64,000 nt of DNA from Streptomyces sp. 35G-GA-8 (GCF_023534745.1 NZ_JAMHJQ010000019.1:43937-107936); one strand, 5' to 3'. Numbered from the stretch's first letter, positions 30,101 to 38,811 are shown. Numbers and translations are program-made. Notes: generated by a model not told the origin, from the letters alone.

Positions 30101-32766
30101 GCGTCGGCGGGGACTTCGTCCGCGCGAAGCAGATCGGTCAGGGATTCCTGGAGCCAGCTCAGCACCGTCTGCGAACCGGACGGCGCGGACGGACCGGGCT
30201 CGGGCACGGGCTCGGGCACGGGCGCGCGCACGGGTTCGGGGGCCGCGGGGACGACGGGTACGGGGACCGGAGCCGACGCCGGAACGGGCCTGGGCGCGGG
30301 AACATGGACTGGAGCCGGGACAGGGGCAGGCCCAGGGGCAGGCGCCGGGGCAGGGGCAGGCGCGGCGGTGGGCGCCGGGGATGTCGCCGCCTCGGTGGCC
30401 GCCGCCGTCGACACGACCGTCGACGCGGCCGTTCCGAACCCCTCGAAGGAGATGATGTCGCCCACGGGCCTGGCCCAGCAGCGGACGCCCCGGAGCGGGC
30501 GGCCGGGCAGCGGGACCCGGCGGCCGACGCCCCCGCGTTCGCCCGCCGCCGCTGCCAGCGCCGGCCAGTCGGGATCCCACCGCAGCTCGTAGAGCCGGGC
30601 GAGCACATCGAGTACCCCGTCCGTGCCGGATTCCAGAGTCAGGACGCGGGCGCCGGGGCGGCCGTCCAGATACTCCGACAGTCGCTCGCCCAGTTCCCCG
30701 CGCGCCGCCAGCTCGACGAAGACGACGGGACCGCTCTCCAACTGCTCGTCCGCCGCGGCCCGCAGCTGTTCCAGCCGGAGTGCCCGGCCGGCCACAGTCG
30801 GGTCCTGGCCGCTCGTCGCCCGCTCCAGCGCCGTGGTGTCGGCGGGCGTCAGGGTGTTCTGGAGATGACGGACGGTGTAGCGCGAGATCCCGGAACTCAT
30901 CAGCCCGTCAGGGGCCACGCCGGCCCGGGTGAGCCGGGTGTACGCGGCGAGCTGGGCGCGCACCATCGCGGCGCGATCGGCCGGTACGGGCAATCGCTCG
31001 GGCAGCGGGTCCGGGGACGGGCCCGTCCCCGGCGACCGGCCGGGGTCGGCGTCACCGGAGAACAGGAACACCACGCGGGGCGCGGTGGCGCGCCGGGATT
31101 CGGTCCGGCCGACCCCCGGGGACGGCGCCGTACCGGGAGCCGCCAGCCGCTGCCAGGTGGCCTCGGCGGCCAGTGCGACGGCCAGTTCGGCGGTCCGGCG
31201 GGCCACGGCGCCGACGCGGTAGGGGTGGTGCTCCCGTCCCTCGTTCAGGGTCCTGGCGATATCGGCCAACGGCCGCGTGCTGTGGCGCAGTTCGAGCGAG
31301 AGCCGTTCACACTGCGCGATGAGTTCGGCGGGCGTACGGGCGGAGACACCGACCAAGCGCGCCTCGGCCGGGCCATCGCTCGTGTCGGCCGCGCGCCGTA
31401 CGGCCGTCGGAGGCGCCTGCTCCACCACACAGTGGGCGTTGATGCCACCGAGGCTGAACGAGCTGACACCGGCCCGGCGCACCTCGTCCCGCCAGGGCCG
31501 GACCGATGTCACGACATCGAGGCGAGCGCCGTCGAGGTCGATCTCCTCCGGCGCCCGTTCGAAGTGCAGCGAGGGGTACAGCTCACCGTGTCGCACACTG
31601 AGGATGGTCTTGACCAGCCCGGCGATTCCCGCCGCGTGGTCCAGATGTCCGAGATTGGTCTTCACCGATCCGACCGCGAGGCCGCGTCGGTCGCCGGGGC
31701 GGGCGAGCGTCAGCCCCTCCACCTCGATGGCGTCGCCGAGCCGGGTGCCCGAGCCATGTGTCTCGACATACCCGGCCGTCGCGATGTCCAGGCCGGCGCC
31801 GCGCCACGCCTTGCGGATGACCTCGGCCTGGGACCGTGCGCTCGGTGTGCTGATGGTGGCGGAGTGCCGGCCGTTGTGTACGACGGCGCTGCCGCGGATC
31901 ACGGCGTGGATGAACGCGCCGTCCGCCAGCGCCTGCTCCAGGGTGGTGAGCAGCAGTACGGCGCCGCCCTCGCCGCCGCCCGCCCCGTCCGCCGCGTGGT
32001 CGAACGCCCGGGACCTGGCGGTCGGCGAGCTGATGCCGGGAAAGTCCGCCACGGTGGCCGCGGGGGCGATGACATGGCGCAGGCTCACCCCGCCGGCCAC
32101 CGCGTACCGCGCGTCGCCGTCGCGCAGCTCCCGGCATGCCTGGTGTACGGCGACGAGCGATCCGTTGCAGCCGGTGTCGACGCCGTAACAGGGCCCCGTG
32201 AGCCCGAAGATGTGGGAGACCCGGGCGGGCAGTCCGCACGGGATGTTGCCGATCATGCTCAGTGTGCCCTGCTCGCGGACGAGCGGCGCGTAACCGTTGC
32301 TCGGGGAGCTGAAGATCACGGCGGTCTGGCTGTCACGCAGGCCCTCGGGGGCGTATCCGGCGTTCTCCAGGGCCTCGTGGGTGAGTTCGAGGGCGAGCCG
32401 GTGCTGCGGGTCGGTGACCTCCGCCTCGCGCCGCGACAGACCGAAGTACTCATGGTCGAAGAGATCGATCCGGTCCAGATATCCCAGCTCCGGGTAGTCC
32501 ACGGAGGGGTCCAGACAGGTGGACTCGACCCGCTCGGGCGGTATCGGGCGTACGGAGTCGACGCCGTTGAGCAGATTCGCCCGGAACGCGTCGAGGTTGT
32601 CGGCCCCCGGAAAGCGCGTGGCGATACCGATGACCGCGACGGCCGGCCTCGTCGGCGTCGCACCGTCTTCGCGCGCCGTAAGGTCGTTCGGCACCGCGCG
32701 GTCTTCCGGCGTCGCACCGTCGTTCCGCGTCGCACCGGTTCCGTACGCCACACCCGTCCCGGTCAT
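27157..32766 (-). CDS. Hybrid PKS-NRPS: KS-(inactive AT)-T-C-(inactive C)
   Basis: 1869 residues from the ATG at 32766 (GGGAGGG upstream; an ATG at 32808 lacks one). KS 43-455 has Cys200 in DTGCNGSLV and both His motifs, ETHGSGTRLGD and VKTNLGHLDHA. About 545-770 resembles an acyltransferase in its first strand (VVFLFSGDADPG), the elbow helix and the GPVVFVEL strand, but the GHSxG elbow reads SSGIS, so the nucleophile Ser is gone and the domain is shortened. A Pro/Ala linker follows (about 790-860), then T 865-935 (Ser898 in IGGNS), C 964-1420 with intact HHAVNDG, and a second C-like domain 1445-1869 whose motif is HPAAYDG (catalytic His replaced by Pro). It extends the unit on the A-T protein by one ketide and passes it to an amino acid. 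The extender must be loaded by an AT acting in trans. Confidence 0.93.
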   Translation of the reverse strand: MTGTGVAYGTGATRNDGATPEDRAVPNDLTAREDGATPTRPAVAVIGIATRFPGADNLDAFRANLLNGVDSVRPIPPERVESTCLDPSVDYPELGYLDRIDLFDHEYFGLSRREAEVTDPQHRLALELTHEALENAGYAPEGLRDSQTAVIFSSPSNGYAPLVREQGTLSMIGNIPCGLPARVSHIFGLTGPCYGVDTGCNGSLVAVHQACRELRDGDARYAVAGGVSLRHVIAPAATVADFPGISSPTARSRAFDHAADGAGGGEGGAVLLLTTLEQALADGAFIHAVIRGSAVVHNGRHSATISTPSARSQAEVIRKAWRGAGLDIATAGYVETHGSGTRLGDAIEVEGLTLARPGDRRGLAVGSVKTNLGHLDHAAGIAGLVKTILSVRHGELYPSLHFERAPEEIDLDGARLDVVTSVRPWRDEVRRAGVSSFSLGGINAHCVVEQAPPTAVRRAADTSDGPAEARLVGVSARTPAELIAQCERLSLELRHSTRPLADIARTLNEGREHHPYRVGAVARRTAELAVALAAEATWQRLAAPGTAPSPGVGRTESRRATAPRVVFLFSGDADPGRSPGTGPSPDPLPERLPVPADRAAMVRAQLAAYTRLTRAGVAPDGLMSSGISRYTVRHLQNTLTPADTTALERATSGQDPTVAGRALRLEQLRAAADEQLESGPVVFVELAARGELGERLSEYLDGRPGARVLTLESGTDGVLDVLARLYELRWDPDWPALAAAAGERGGVGRRVPLPGRPLRGVRCWARPVGDIISFEGFGTAASTVVSTAAATEAATSPAPTAAPAPAPAPAPGPAPVPAPVHVPAPRPVPASAPVPVPVVPAAPEPVRAPVPEPVPEPGPSAPSGSQTVLSWLQESLTDLLRADEVPADADYFTIGGNSVIALQLVQGMERRYGAHLKLVDIYDHPIVGDLADALSARLPQAPPEKGTWPELSAEPAARDDGPTLPPILPGDELVLSYGQERMWFHHQLDPTTTLYNLPGVSRHRGPLDPDAVRLAWEDLAQRHETLRSNFVEADGRPRLVIRPRLGDFFRYEDVSADPDPEAAARAVIRVETGVVFDLARDSLVRVTLVRVAPDEYLFCWAMHHAVNDGWAPQIQMKEFLAFYTARLEGRVHRFEPLPVQYRDYARWQRELLEGSRLDGELDYWRGRLSDPPALELPTDRPRATRMDFAGASHGFTIPGELVNGLRAVGGRETATLFMVLLTGLKVLLSRWSGQRDIVIGTPTIGRSRPELWGLLGFFNNTIALRSDLSGDPTFRELLRQVRGVVLGALDHQEIPFDKIVREVAPERDPSRNPIFDVMYVHQTLPAGLAFGEDLFGPAGHEDTGPYFPGLPKGTAKFDLTVVVAERAGEESLDVVIEYATQLFDAGTVEALSASLMELLGAVAANEDTPYGEIPVEPTAAESAAPSTPAPVVDSGDHGDHEEHGAPVSVWLELRGEVDGARLRTALRELAERHAVLRPVRGDFFTAVDTSDRDDPPAAARELALAEARRPVEPVAARPLRALLITTGPTEHILVVTTHPAAYDGGQPGVFFRDLFALYGARLHGHPARLPALPEPPVPYDEYARPRREPGAGGQGGDAQGADAPGADAPLNGRLDHWKHTLAGLRAFDLPADRPRPLSGTGACAAHTFLVPAELAVGLGRSGAREGLLAGIATLLALRSETEEAVIGLTTAPAPDAGESIGPFARTLPLRIALADEPSFDRLTGRIREVAADAENHRDVPLAEIVRAAGVPQEPGRAPLFDVVYAHHRLPAALGAAAGIEAGAVRWPGEEAGRLTPAGGTAGHDLVWSVVEGPGPDALQISVEYRTEMFDASTVAALADDLVALLRAALREPAAPLPRLWFGAAASLAD

Positions 32767-32797
32767 ATCGCCCTCCCGTTCATGCGGCTCCCTGCCT

Positions 32798-34828
32798 TCA
32801 CAGCTCATAAGCGGTCGGGGGTGTGAGATCTTCTCGCCGAACGTTCACGTCCGCGTTCGCGCCCGCGCCCGCGCCCAAGTCCGTCCCCACGCGGCTCGTG
32901 ATCGCCTCCGCCTGGGCGGAGATGGTGATGAGATCGAACAGCTCCCCCATGCGCAGCACCCCGGGCCACCGCTGGTTCAGCCGGGCGTGCAGATCGATGA
33001 TCTTCAGGGAACTGCCGCCGACCGCGAAGAAGTTGTCGTCGGGCCCGGTCTCGGACTGTCTGAGGACGGCCGCCCAGATGGCACCGACCGTGCGCCGGTG
33101 GCCGGTCCACCGCTCCCAGGGGGAGTCGGCGCTCGTACGGCCGTCGTCCCGCCCCGCCACCGGGTCCCGCTCGTCTCCGCCCACCGGCGCGGAGTCGCGC
33201 AGCAGGGCCGCGCGGTCGGCCTTGCCGCTGCTGTTCAGCGGCATCCGCGCGACCGGCACGAACATCGTGGGAACGGCCTGTTCCACCAGATGTTCGAGGC
33301 AGTGCCGGCGCAGTGTCATGCCGCCGGGCGGTGTGATCCCGGGCCCGGCGGGCGTGACGAAGGCCATCAGCCGCAGCTCGTCGTCCTCGGCCGGTTCGGG
33401 GACCACCACGGCCTGGCCGATGGCCGGGTGGCGCTCCAGGACGCTCTCGATCTCGCCCAGTTCGATACGGGTGCCACGGATCTTCACCTGGAGATCCGTC
33501 CTGCCGTGGTAGTGCAGCGCTCCCCGTTCGTCGACGACGGCGAGATCACCGGTGCGGTACAGGCGCGCGCCCGGCCGTCCGAACGGGTCCGCGACGAACC
33601 GCTCGGCCGTTTTGCCGGGCTGTCCCGCGTAGCCGAGTGCCACGAACGCGCCGCCGATGTACAGCTCGCCCTCCACCCCGGCCGGTACCTCGCGCAGCCG
33701 GTCGTCCAGTACCCAGGCCTCGGCGCCCGGCCAGGGCCGGCCGATGGGGATCCGTGGCCGAGAGGCGTCCGGGTCGGGCTCGACGGTGCAGGAGATGATC
33801 GTTTCGGTGGGGCCGTACTCGTTCGCGAGTCGCACTCCGGGCAGCCGCTCCTGGTGGGTACGCACCAGCTCCGGTGTACAGACCTCGCCCGCGACCACCA
33901 CCAGCCGCAGGGAATCGGGGAGCAGCCGGCTCTCGTCCAGCAGCGCGCGGTAGTAGGAGGGAACGACGATCAGATGGGTCGCCCGGTGTCGGCCGGCCAA
34001 CCTGGCCAGTTCCTGAACCTGTCTCAGCTGCCGCAGATCGGGGAGCAGCAGGGTGTGGCCGTTGCGGAACGACCAGAACATGCCGCCGAGCATGCCGTCG
34101 AACGACAGCCGCATCGCCATCAGGAACGTGGAGGGTTCGGTGCCGTAGACCCCGGCGCGAGGGTTGATGGACGCCGCGAGCTGGGCGCGGCTGACCATGA
34201 CCCCCTTGGGGAGCCCGGTCGATCCCGAGGTGTAGACGAGATAGGCGGGGGCGTCCTCGGCGACCGGCGGATACCCCTCGTCGGTGTCCGCGGCCCGCGC
34301 GCCCGTCTCGATGAGGTCGGGGATCCGGAGTCCGGCGGCGTCGATCCGCTCCGGCGGGTTCGCCAGGCCCGTCATCGCCGGGTCTTCTCCCGCGCTGAGC
34401 ACCACCGCGCAGTCGGTGTCCCGGAACAGCGCCCGTACGCGCGAGACCGGCAGGTCCGGTTCGAGCGCGGCCCAGGCGGCGCCGGTCCGCAGGGCGGCGA
34501 GTACCCCGATCACAGCGAGCGCGCTCTGCTCGACGCGGATGCAGATGACCCGGCCCGGCCGTACGCCGCGCCGGCGCAGGAGTTGGGCGAGCCCGGCCGA
34601 GGCGTGGTCGAGTTCGCGGTAGGTGAGGGCCGTTTCCCCGATGATGAGGGCGGTCGTCTCCGGTGAGCGGGCGGCCTGTCGCCTGAAGGCGTCCAGGACG
34701 GAGGCCTGGTCCGCCGCGGTCGCGCTCCGCTCCCGCGTCCCGATCGCGCTCCGCTCACGGGTCCCGGACGCGCCTTGGGCCCGCGTCCCGGCGGCTCCGT
34801 CGCGGTCACGCGCGTAGCTGTACACCAC
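32798..34828 (-). CDS. Adenylation-carrier (A-T) didomain, probable loading module
   Basis: 676 residues, GTG start with GAGGGGGAG upstream. A domain about 50-560: YLVYTSGSTGLPKG (A3), NEYGPTET (A5), YRTGDLA (A7), and the A10 Lys in NSSGKADR. T domain about 590-665 with Ser in VGGSSL. There is no condensation domain, and the next gene begins with a KS, so this most likely loads the starter. The specificity positions read D-G-G-V-V-A-E-I-S-K. Asp235 suggests an alpha-amino acid, but Gly236/Gly239 and Glu322 match no code I know, so the substrate is open. The N-terminus contains two imperfect copies of a GTRERSA peptide. Confidence 0.9.
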   Translation of the reverse strand: MVYSYARDRDGAAGTRAQGASGTRERSAIGTRERSATAADQASVLDAFRRQAARSPETTALIIGETALTYRELDHASAGLAQLLRRRGVRPGRVICIRVEQSALAVIGVLAALRTGAAWAALEPDLPVSRVRALFRDTDCAVVLSAGEDPAMTGLANPPERIDAAGLRIPDLIETGARAADTDEGYPPVAEDAPAYLVYTSGSTGLPKGVMVSRAQLAASINPRAGVYGTEPSTFLMAMRLSFDGMLGGMFWSFRNGHTLLLPDLRQLRQVQELARLAGRHRATHLIVVPSYYRALLDESRLLPDSLRLVVVAGEVCTPELVRTHQERLPGVRLANEYGPTETIISCTVEPDPDASRPRIPIGRPWPGAEAWVLDDRLREVPAGVEGELYIGGAFVALGYAGQPGKTAERFVADPFGRPGARLYRTGDLAVVDERGALHYHGRTDLQVKIRGTRIELGEIESVLERHPAIGQAVVVPEPAEDDELRLMAFVTPAGPGITPPGGMTLRRHCLEHLVEQAVPTMFVPVARMPLNSSGKADRAALLRDSAPVGGDERDPVAGRDDGRTSADSPWERWTGHRRTVGAIWAAVLRQSETGPDDNFFAVGGSSLKIIDLHARLNQRWPGVLRMGELFDLITISAQAEAITSRVGTDLGAGAGANADVNVRREDLTPPTAYEL

Positions 34829-34843
34829 GGTCGTCTCCCCCTC

Positions 34844-35917
34844 TCACTCCGCGCCGGTGATCACACGGGTGTGGCCCTGGTGCTCCGGGGCCGGGCGGTC
34901 CTGATCGACCGCGAGCACCATCCGGCCGTCCTCGGTGGCGACCGGCCGATACCCCGCGAATCGGAGAGTGACCAGCATGTTCCGGTTGACGTCGGTGGGT
35001 ACGAAGTGCGCGACGGGCCGAAGGCCCTCGGCCAGTGCCTCCCGGACCAGATGGTTGAGGAGGACACCGCCCACCCCCCGTGACGCGACCCGGCAGGACA
35101 TCAGCATCAGCCGCAGGACCGAGTCCGAGGGCGTGAGTTCGGTGACGGCGAGGCCGATGATCCCGTAGTCGCCGAACCGGTCACTGAGCCGGGCCACCCG
35201 CACCTGATGGTCCGGTGAGGCGCTGAGCGCCCGCAGTTCGTCCGCGTCGTAGGTCAGGCCGGTGCTGTTGAGCTGATGGGTCCTGACGGTCAGTTCACTG
35301 GCCCGCGCGAGATCGTCCTCGGTGGCCGGGCGCAGCCGCATCACCAGATCGAGTGAGGTGAGGAAGGCCTGCCGGTCCTCGCCGAACTCCTCTTCCGCCT
35401 CCCGGCGCCGCCACTCGGTGCGATAGAGCGCGCGCCGCCGGGACGCCTCCTCGGTGATCTGCTCCGGCTGGAATTCGGCGTGGTCCGGGAGGCGGCCGAC
35501 CTCGTCGGCCGGGTAGCACCGGACCATGGGCAGTGCCGCCGCCACCTCGGCCCGTTCCGCGGGGTCGTTGTCGACGAACGCGAGAGTGTCCAGACCGATG
35601 TTGAGGGTTTCGGCGATACGGCGCAGCGCGGCGGACTTGGCGCCCCAGCCGACCTGGACCGCGCAGAACCAGTCGTCCAGGCCTCGGTCCGTCAGATGAC
35701 GGGTGACGGCGCTGTGTTCGCTGCGGCTCGCGGCGGCGTGCAGGATACCGCGCTTGTCCAGGGCGCTGAGGGTTTCCAGGGCCTCGGGGAAGGGCTCGGG
35801 ATCGTCGTTCTCCAGGACGACCCCGTCCCACAGAGTGTCATCCAGGTCCCACACCAGGCACTTGACGACAGGGGCGGTCAACGGGGCGTGCGTACGGGAG
35901 CCTTGGTCGGGTGTCAT
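34844..35917 (-). CDS. FkbH-like protein (glyceryl-ACP forming HAD enzyme)
   Basis: 357 residues, the normal length for FkbH. The HAD domain starts with VWDLDDTLWDG, with Asp24 as nucleophile and Asp26 as acid/base. The C-terminal half (about 200-340) is GNAT-like, with ELTVRTHQLNSTGL and the DYGIIGLAV strand, both typical of the family. FkbH enzymes take 1,3-bisphosphoglycerate, remove phosphate and place the glyceryl group on a free ACP. The product feeds methoxymalonyl-, hydroxymalonyl- or tetronate-type pathways. The partner ACP and acyl dehydrogenase are encoded just upstream, and the start forms an ATGA overlap with the acyl dehydrogenase stop. No O-methyltransferase is nearby, which argues against methoxymalonate. 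Confidence 0.93.
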   Translation of the reverse strand: MTPDQGSRTHAPLTAPVVKCLVWDLDDTLWDGVVLENDDPEPFPEALETLSALDKRGILHAAASRSEHSAVTRHLTDRGLDDWFCAVQVGWGAKSAALRRIAETLNIGLDTLAFVDNDPAERAEVAAALPMVRCYPADEVGRLPDHAEFQPEQITEEASRRRALYRTEWRRREAEEEFGEDRQAFLTSLDLVMRLRPATEDDLARASELTVRTHQLNSTGLTYDADELRALSASPDHQVRVARLSDRFGDYGIIGLAVTELTPSDSVLRLMLMSCRVASRGVGGVLLNHLVREALAEGLRPVAHFVPTDVNRNMLVTLRFAGYRPVATEDGRMVLAVDQDRPAPEHQGHTRVITGAE

Positions 35918-37200
35918 GCCGACTCCCCGGGGCTTCGTGTGCCGGAGGCGGGCGGAGGGCCGAACCGGCGCAGAAGGCGATCGGCTATGTGGAGTTCGGA
36001 CACGTGCTGCGCTCCTTCGATGATCTCCATGACCTTGGCGTCCCGGAAGTGGCGTCCCGGTCTGCTGTCGGGTTCACAGCCGGCCGAGCCGAGGATCTGT
36101 ACGGTGTCGCGGCTGACCGAGGCGGCGGCAGCGGCGGCCGCGTACTTGGCGACGATGGTCTCCGTGACGCCCCGGCCGGGTCCCGGCGCCCGGAACTCCG
36201 CCGCCCGGCGGGCCAGTTCACGCGCACCGGCGGTGTCCACCGCGCTGCGGGCCAGCAGGGAGCGGACCAGTTGGTGGTCGGCGAGCGGCACCCCGCCCTG
36301 GGAGCGGGTGGCGGCGTGGGTGGCGGCGTCGGCGAGACACGCCTCGGCCATGCCCACGCAGCCCCAGGCGACGGTGAAGCGTCCGTGGTCGAGCGCGGTG
36401 GCCGCGACATGGGACAGCCCGAGCCCCGGCGGGGCGACGAGATGGTCCCTGGGAACCCGCACGGCGTCGAAGGTGACATGGGCGATCCGCGCGGCGCGCA
36501 TGCCCAGCTGGCCGGTCACCGGCTCGCGGCTCACGCCTGTACGGTCCGCCTCGACGAGGACGGTGGCAGGCTTGCCCCGGCTCTTGCCCAGCACCAGGAA
36601 GACATCGGCGACCGCCCCGAAGGTGATCCATTTCTTGCGGCCGCTCACCTCGATGTCCCCGCCGTCGCCTGGGTCGTCGACACGGGTCTCGACGGCCCCG
36701 AGCGCGCTGCCCGCCGCCTGCTCGGTGGCCGCGAAGCCGGCGGTCAGCTCTCCGCTCGCCAGTCTCGGGAGCCAGTCGGCGCGCTGCTCGCGGGTGCCCC
36801 AGCGCGCCAGCGCCGCCGCGACCATCCCCTGCACGGTCAGCAGCCCGCGCATCGCGCTGCACGCGCCGCCCAGATGCGCGGCGGCCTCGCCGAGCGCCGC
36901 GGGGCCGAGGCCCGCTCCGCCGTATCGCCGGGGCAGATCGGCGCCGAGCAGACCCGCGGCGGCCATGTCCTTGCGTACCGAGTCGGGCAGTCCGCCGGTC
37001 CGGTCCCAGTCGGCCGCCGGACCGCGTGCTCCGGCGGCGAGTTCGGCCGCCGCGCGTATCAAGGACCGTTCCGCGGCGGCCGGTTGGCCGTCGCCCGGCC
37101 GGCCGGCGAGCGCCGGGGGGTCGTGCATCAGGGTGTGGTGCGTCGGGGTGTCGTCCGGCGGCCCGGCTCCGGGCGGCGTGGCGTCAGGCACCCTGGTCAT
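35914..37200 (-). CDS. Acyl-CoA dehydrogenase family protein (glyceryl-ACP oxidation)
   Basis: 428 residues with the FAD acyl-CoA dehydrogenase fold: DLPRRYGGAGLG, FAATEQAAGSALGAVETR, RKKWITFGAVAD, VDTAGARELARRAA, and C-terminal QILGSAGCEPDSRPGRHFRDAKVMEIIEGAQHV, which contains the flavin-contacting arginine region. In FkbI/ZmaE-like enzymes this protein acts on ACP-bound glyceryl units rather than acyl-CoA. Its place between the ACP and FkbH genes, overlapping both (17 nt and 4 nt), supports that role. A weak ribosome site precedes the ATG at 37200, so translation may be coupled to the ACP gene. Confidence 0.9.
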   Translation of the reverse strand: MTRVPDATPPGAGPPDDTPTHHTLMHDPPALAGRPGDGQPAAAERSLIRAAAELAAGARGPAADWDRTGGLPDSVRKDMAAAGLLGADLPRRYGGAGLGPAALGEAAAHLGGACSAMRGLLTVQGMVAAALARWGTREQRADWLPRLASGELTAGFAATEQAAGSALGAVETRVDDPGDGGDIEVSGRKKWITFGAVADVFLVLGKSRGKPATVLVEADRTGVSREPVTGQLGMRAARIAHVTFDAVRVPRDHLVAPPGLGLSHVAATALDHGRFTVAWGCVGMAEACLADAATHAATRSQGGVPLADHQLVRSLLARSAVDTAGARELARRAAEFRAPGPGRGVTETIVAKYAAAAAAASVSRDTVQILGSAGCEPDSRPGRHFRDAKVMEIIEGAQHVSELHIADRLLRRFGPPPASGTRSPGESA

Positions 37201-37471
37201 GGGTTTCCGTCAGCCGGTCGGCCCCGGTCTTGCGGAGCACGAATTCCGTGATGCGGTTGGCCGTGCGGAAGCTGTCCAGGTCGAGGTCCTCCACCTCCAC
37301 GGTGAACGAGAAGCGCTCCTCGACGAAGGTCACCAGTTCCAGCGCGAAGAGCGAGTTCGCGAGGCCCATGGCGAAGTAGTCGTCGTCCGGGCCGATCGGC
37401 CGGCGGAGGGCCGCGGTCAGGAACTCCGTGACCTCTCCGGTGATGCCGGTGCTGCCGGTGCTGCCGTTCAC
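37184..37471 (-). CDS. Free-standing acyl carrier protein (FkbJ-like)
   Basis: 95 residues from a GTG at 37471 that overlaps the KAS III stop as GTGA. The carrier serine is Ser40 in FAMGLANSLFALELV; a GLxNSL motif instead of GxDSL is typical of ACPs that receive glyceryl or hydroxymalonyl units. The helix III region (EVEDLDLDSFRTANRI) is acidic, as needed for partner binding. It is the likely thioester carrier for the FkbH product and the substrate of the two dehydrogenases. A longer open frame reaches further upstream inside the KAS III gene, but it is not protein-like there. Confidence 0.92.
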   Translation of the reverse strand: MNGSTGSTGITGEVTEFLTAALRRPIGPDDDYFAMGLANSLFALELVTFVEERFSFTVEVEDLDLDSFRTANRITEFVLRKTGADRLTETHDQGA

Positions 37472-38481
37472 GCCACACCCTCCTGTGGTCCTATCTCGAC
37501 CAGCAGCAGACTCCAGGCGGCTACCGGACTGGCATTGATCAGTACGACGCGGTCCCCCGTGGCGAGTTCCTTGCGCTCCAGGGCCGTGTAGAGGTTCAGG
37601 AAGACATCGTTCGAGCCGAGGTGTCCGTAGCGCCGGAGGTTCTCCCGGCAGACGGGCAGGATGTCGATGCCGAGGGATTCCTCGGTGAAGGTGAAGCTGC
37701 CCGTGGACAGGTTGTGGCTGAGGTAGCCGCGGATGTCCGCCTGGGTCAGACCGTTGCGTTCCAGGACCTCGCGCAGCATCGTCGAGAGCGCGCCACGTGT
37801 CTCCATGGCGAGCCGGAAGGAGTAGGTGGCCGGGTCGCCGCACTCCTCATGCCACTGCGCGGTGGGCCGGTCCCGGTACTTCACCCGGAAGAGGTCCCAG
37901 TACTGGCCGTTGGTCCGCTGTGCGATGTCGAGGATCCGGACGGGACCGCGGCGGGAGAGCAACAGCGCTTGCCCGCCGTCGCCGTTGACCGTCACGGGGT
38001 GGCGGTAGCGCACCGCCGCGGCCGGCTTGCTGCCGTGTACGACCAGGACGTTGTCCATGGAGGGGTCCCCGGCCAGCAGCCCACGGGCGGTGAGCAGCGC
38101 GGCGCTGATCGAGACACAGCCGAGCCCGCCCACCGTGAGGGTGGTCGCCGTGTCGGCGCCGAGCAGATGCTGCAGCCGGGTCGCCTCGGAGCTGAGCAGG
38201 GTCTCCGGTGCCCGCGACTCGACCAGGACGAGGGCTCCCAACTCCCGGGCGCCCACACCGGATCGGTCGAGCACACGACGCGCGGCGCGCTCGCAGAGGT
38301 CCACCGCGCTCACCCGGTCGTCCGCATGTACGGTGTCGATCCCCAGACTCCCGCGGGTGTGGAGCTCGGTCTCGTCCCATGCCGCCAGTCCGGTGACCGG
38401 AACGACCGGCTCCGGCAGATACCAGGCTGCCTCACGTACGGCGAGCGGTGCCGTGTCACCGCGTTCCGCTGGATCGGTCAC
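37468..38481 (-). CDS. Ketoacyl-ACP synthase III (FabH-like) enzyme
   Basis: 337 residues from the GTG at 38481, which has GAGGGAGAG upstream; the frame extends to 38700, but the extra segment is not family-like. The thiolase-fold triad is visible: Cys122 in GGLGCVSISAA, His256 in YLSHNLSTGSF and Asn291 in GSNDVFLNLY. It is the first gene of the biosynthetic operon. FabH-like enzymes in secondary metabolism either start a chain, transfer an acyl group between carriers or, in tetronate pathways, join a glyceryl-ACP to a beta-ketoacyl chain. Pairing with FkbH and a free ACP makes the tetronate-type or acyl-shuttle roles worth considering; the sequence alone does not decide. Confidence 0.9.
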   Translation of the reverse strand: MTDPAERGDTAPLAVREAAWYLPEPVVPVTGLAAWDETELHTRGSLGIDTVHADDRVSAVDLCERAARRVLDRSGVGARELGALVLVESRAPETLLSSEATRLQHLLGADTATTLTVGGLGCVSISAALLTARGLLAGDPSMDNVLVVHGSKPAAAVRYRHPVTVNGDGGQALLLSRRGPVRILDIAQRTNGQYWDLFRVKYRDRPTAQWHEECGDPATYSFRLAMETRGALSTMLREVLERNGLTQADIRGYLSHNLSTGSFTFTEESLGIDILPVCRENLRRYGHLGSNDVFLNLYTALERKELATGDRVVLINASPVAAWSLLLVEIGPQEGVA

Positions 38482-38811
38482 GCGCTCTCCCTCTCGGTCC
38501 TGGGCGGCGGGGAAGCCTGGGCTTCTGAGCATCGGCGCTGTTCGGCAGGGGAGTTGGGAGAGCGGCTGGGACAGCCCACGGGCCGTGTTCGTCGAGCCGA
38601 TCACCACACCGTGCGGACGGATGTAAGCATCGACCCAACCCGGGGTCATATGACGCAGATCACAGTGAAATGAGGAACGAGAGCATCCATTTCCTGACAT
38701 ACATCACGCCCGGCCATGACATCCGTCATCCGGAGCCAGGGCAGCCCCTCTCTCGCACACACCCGCGAGAGGCGGCGATTTCCGGCACGCGCACCCACCC
38801 GGGACCAAGAC

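Noticed and set aside
27358-32826. 1822-codon plus-strand frame opposite the KS gene
   Set aside because: Same reason: antisense shadow with no recognisable domain, while the KS, T and C motifs are all on the minus strand.
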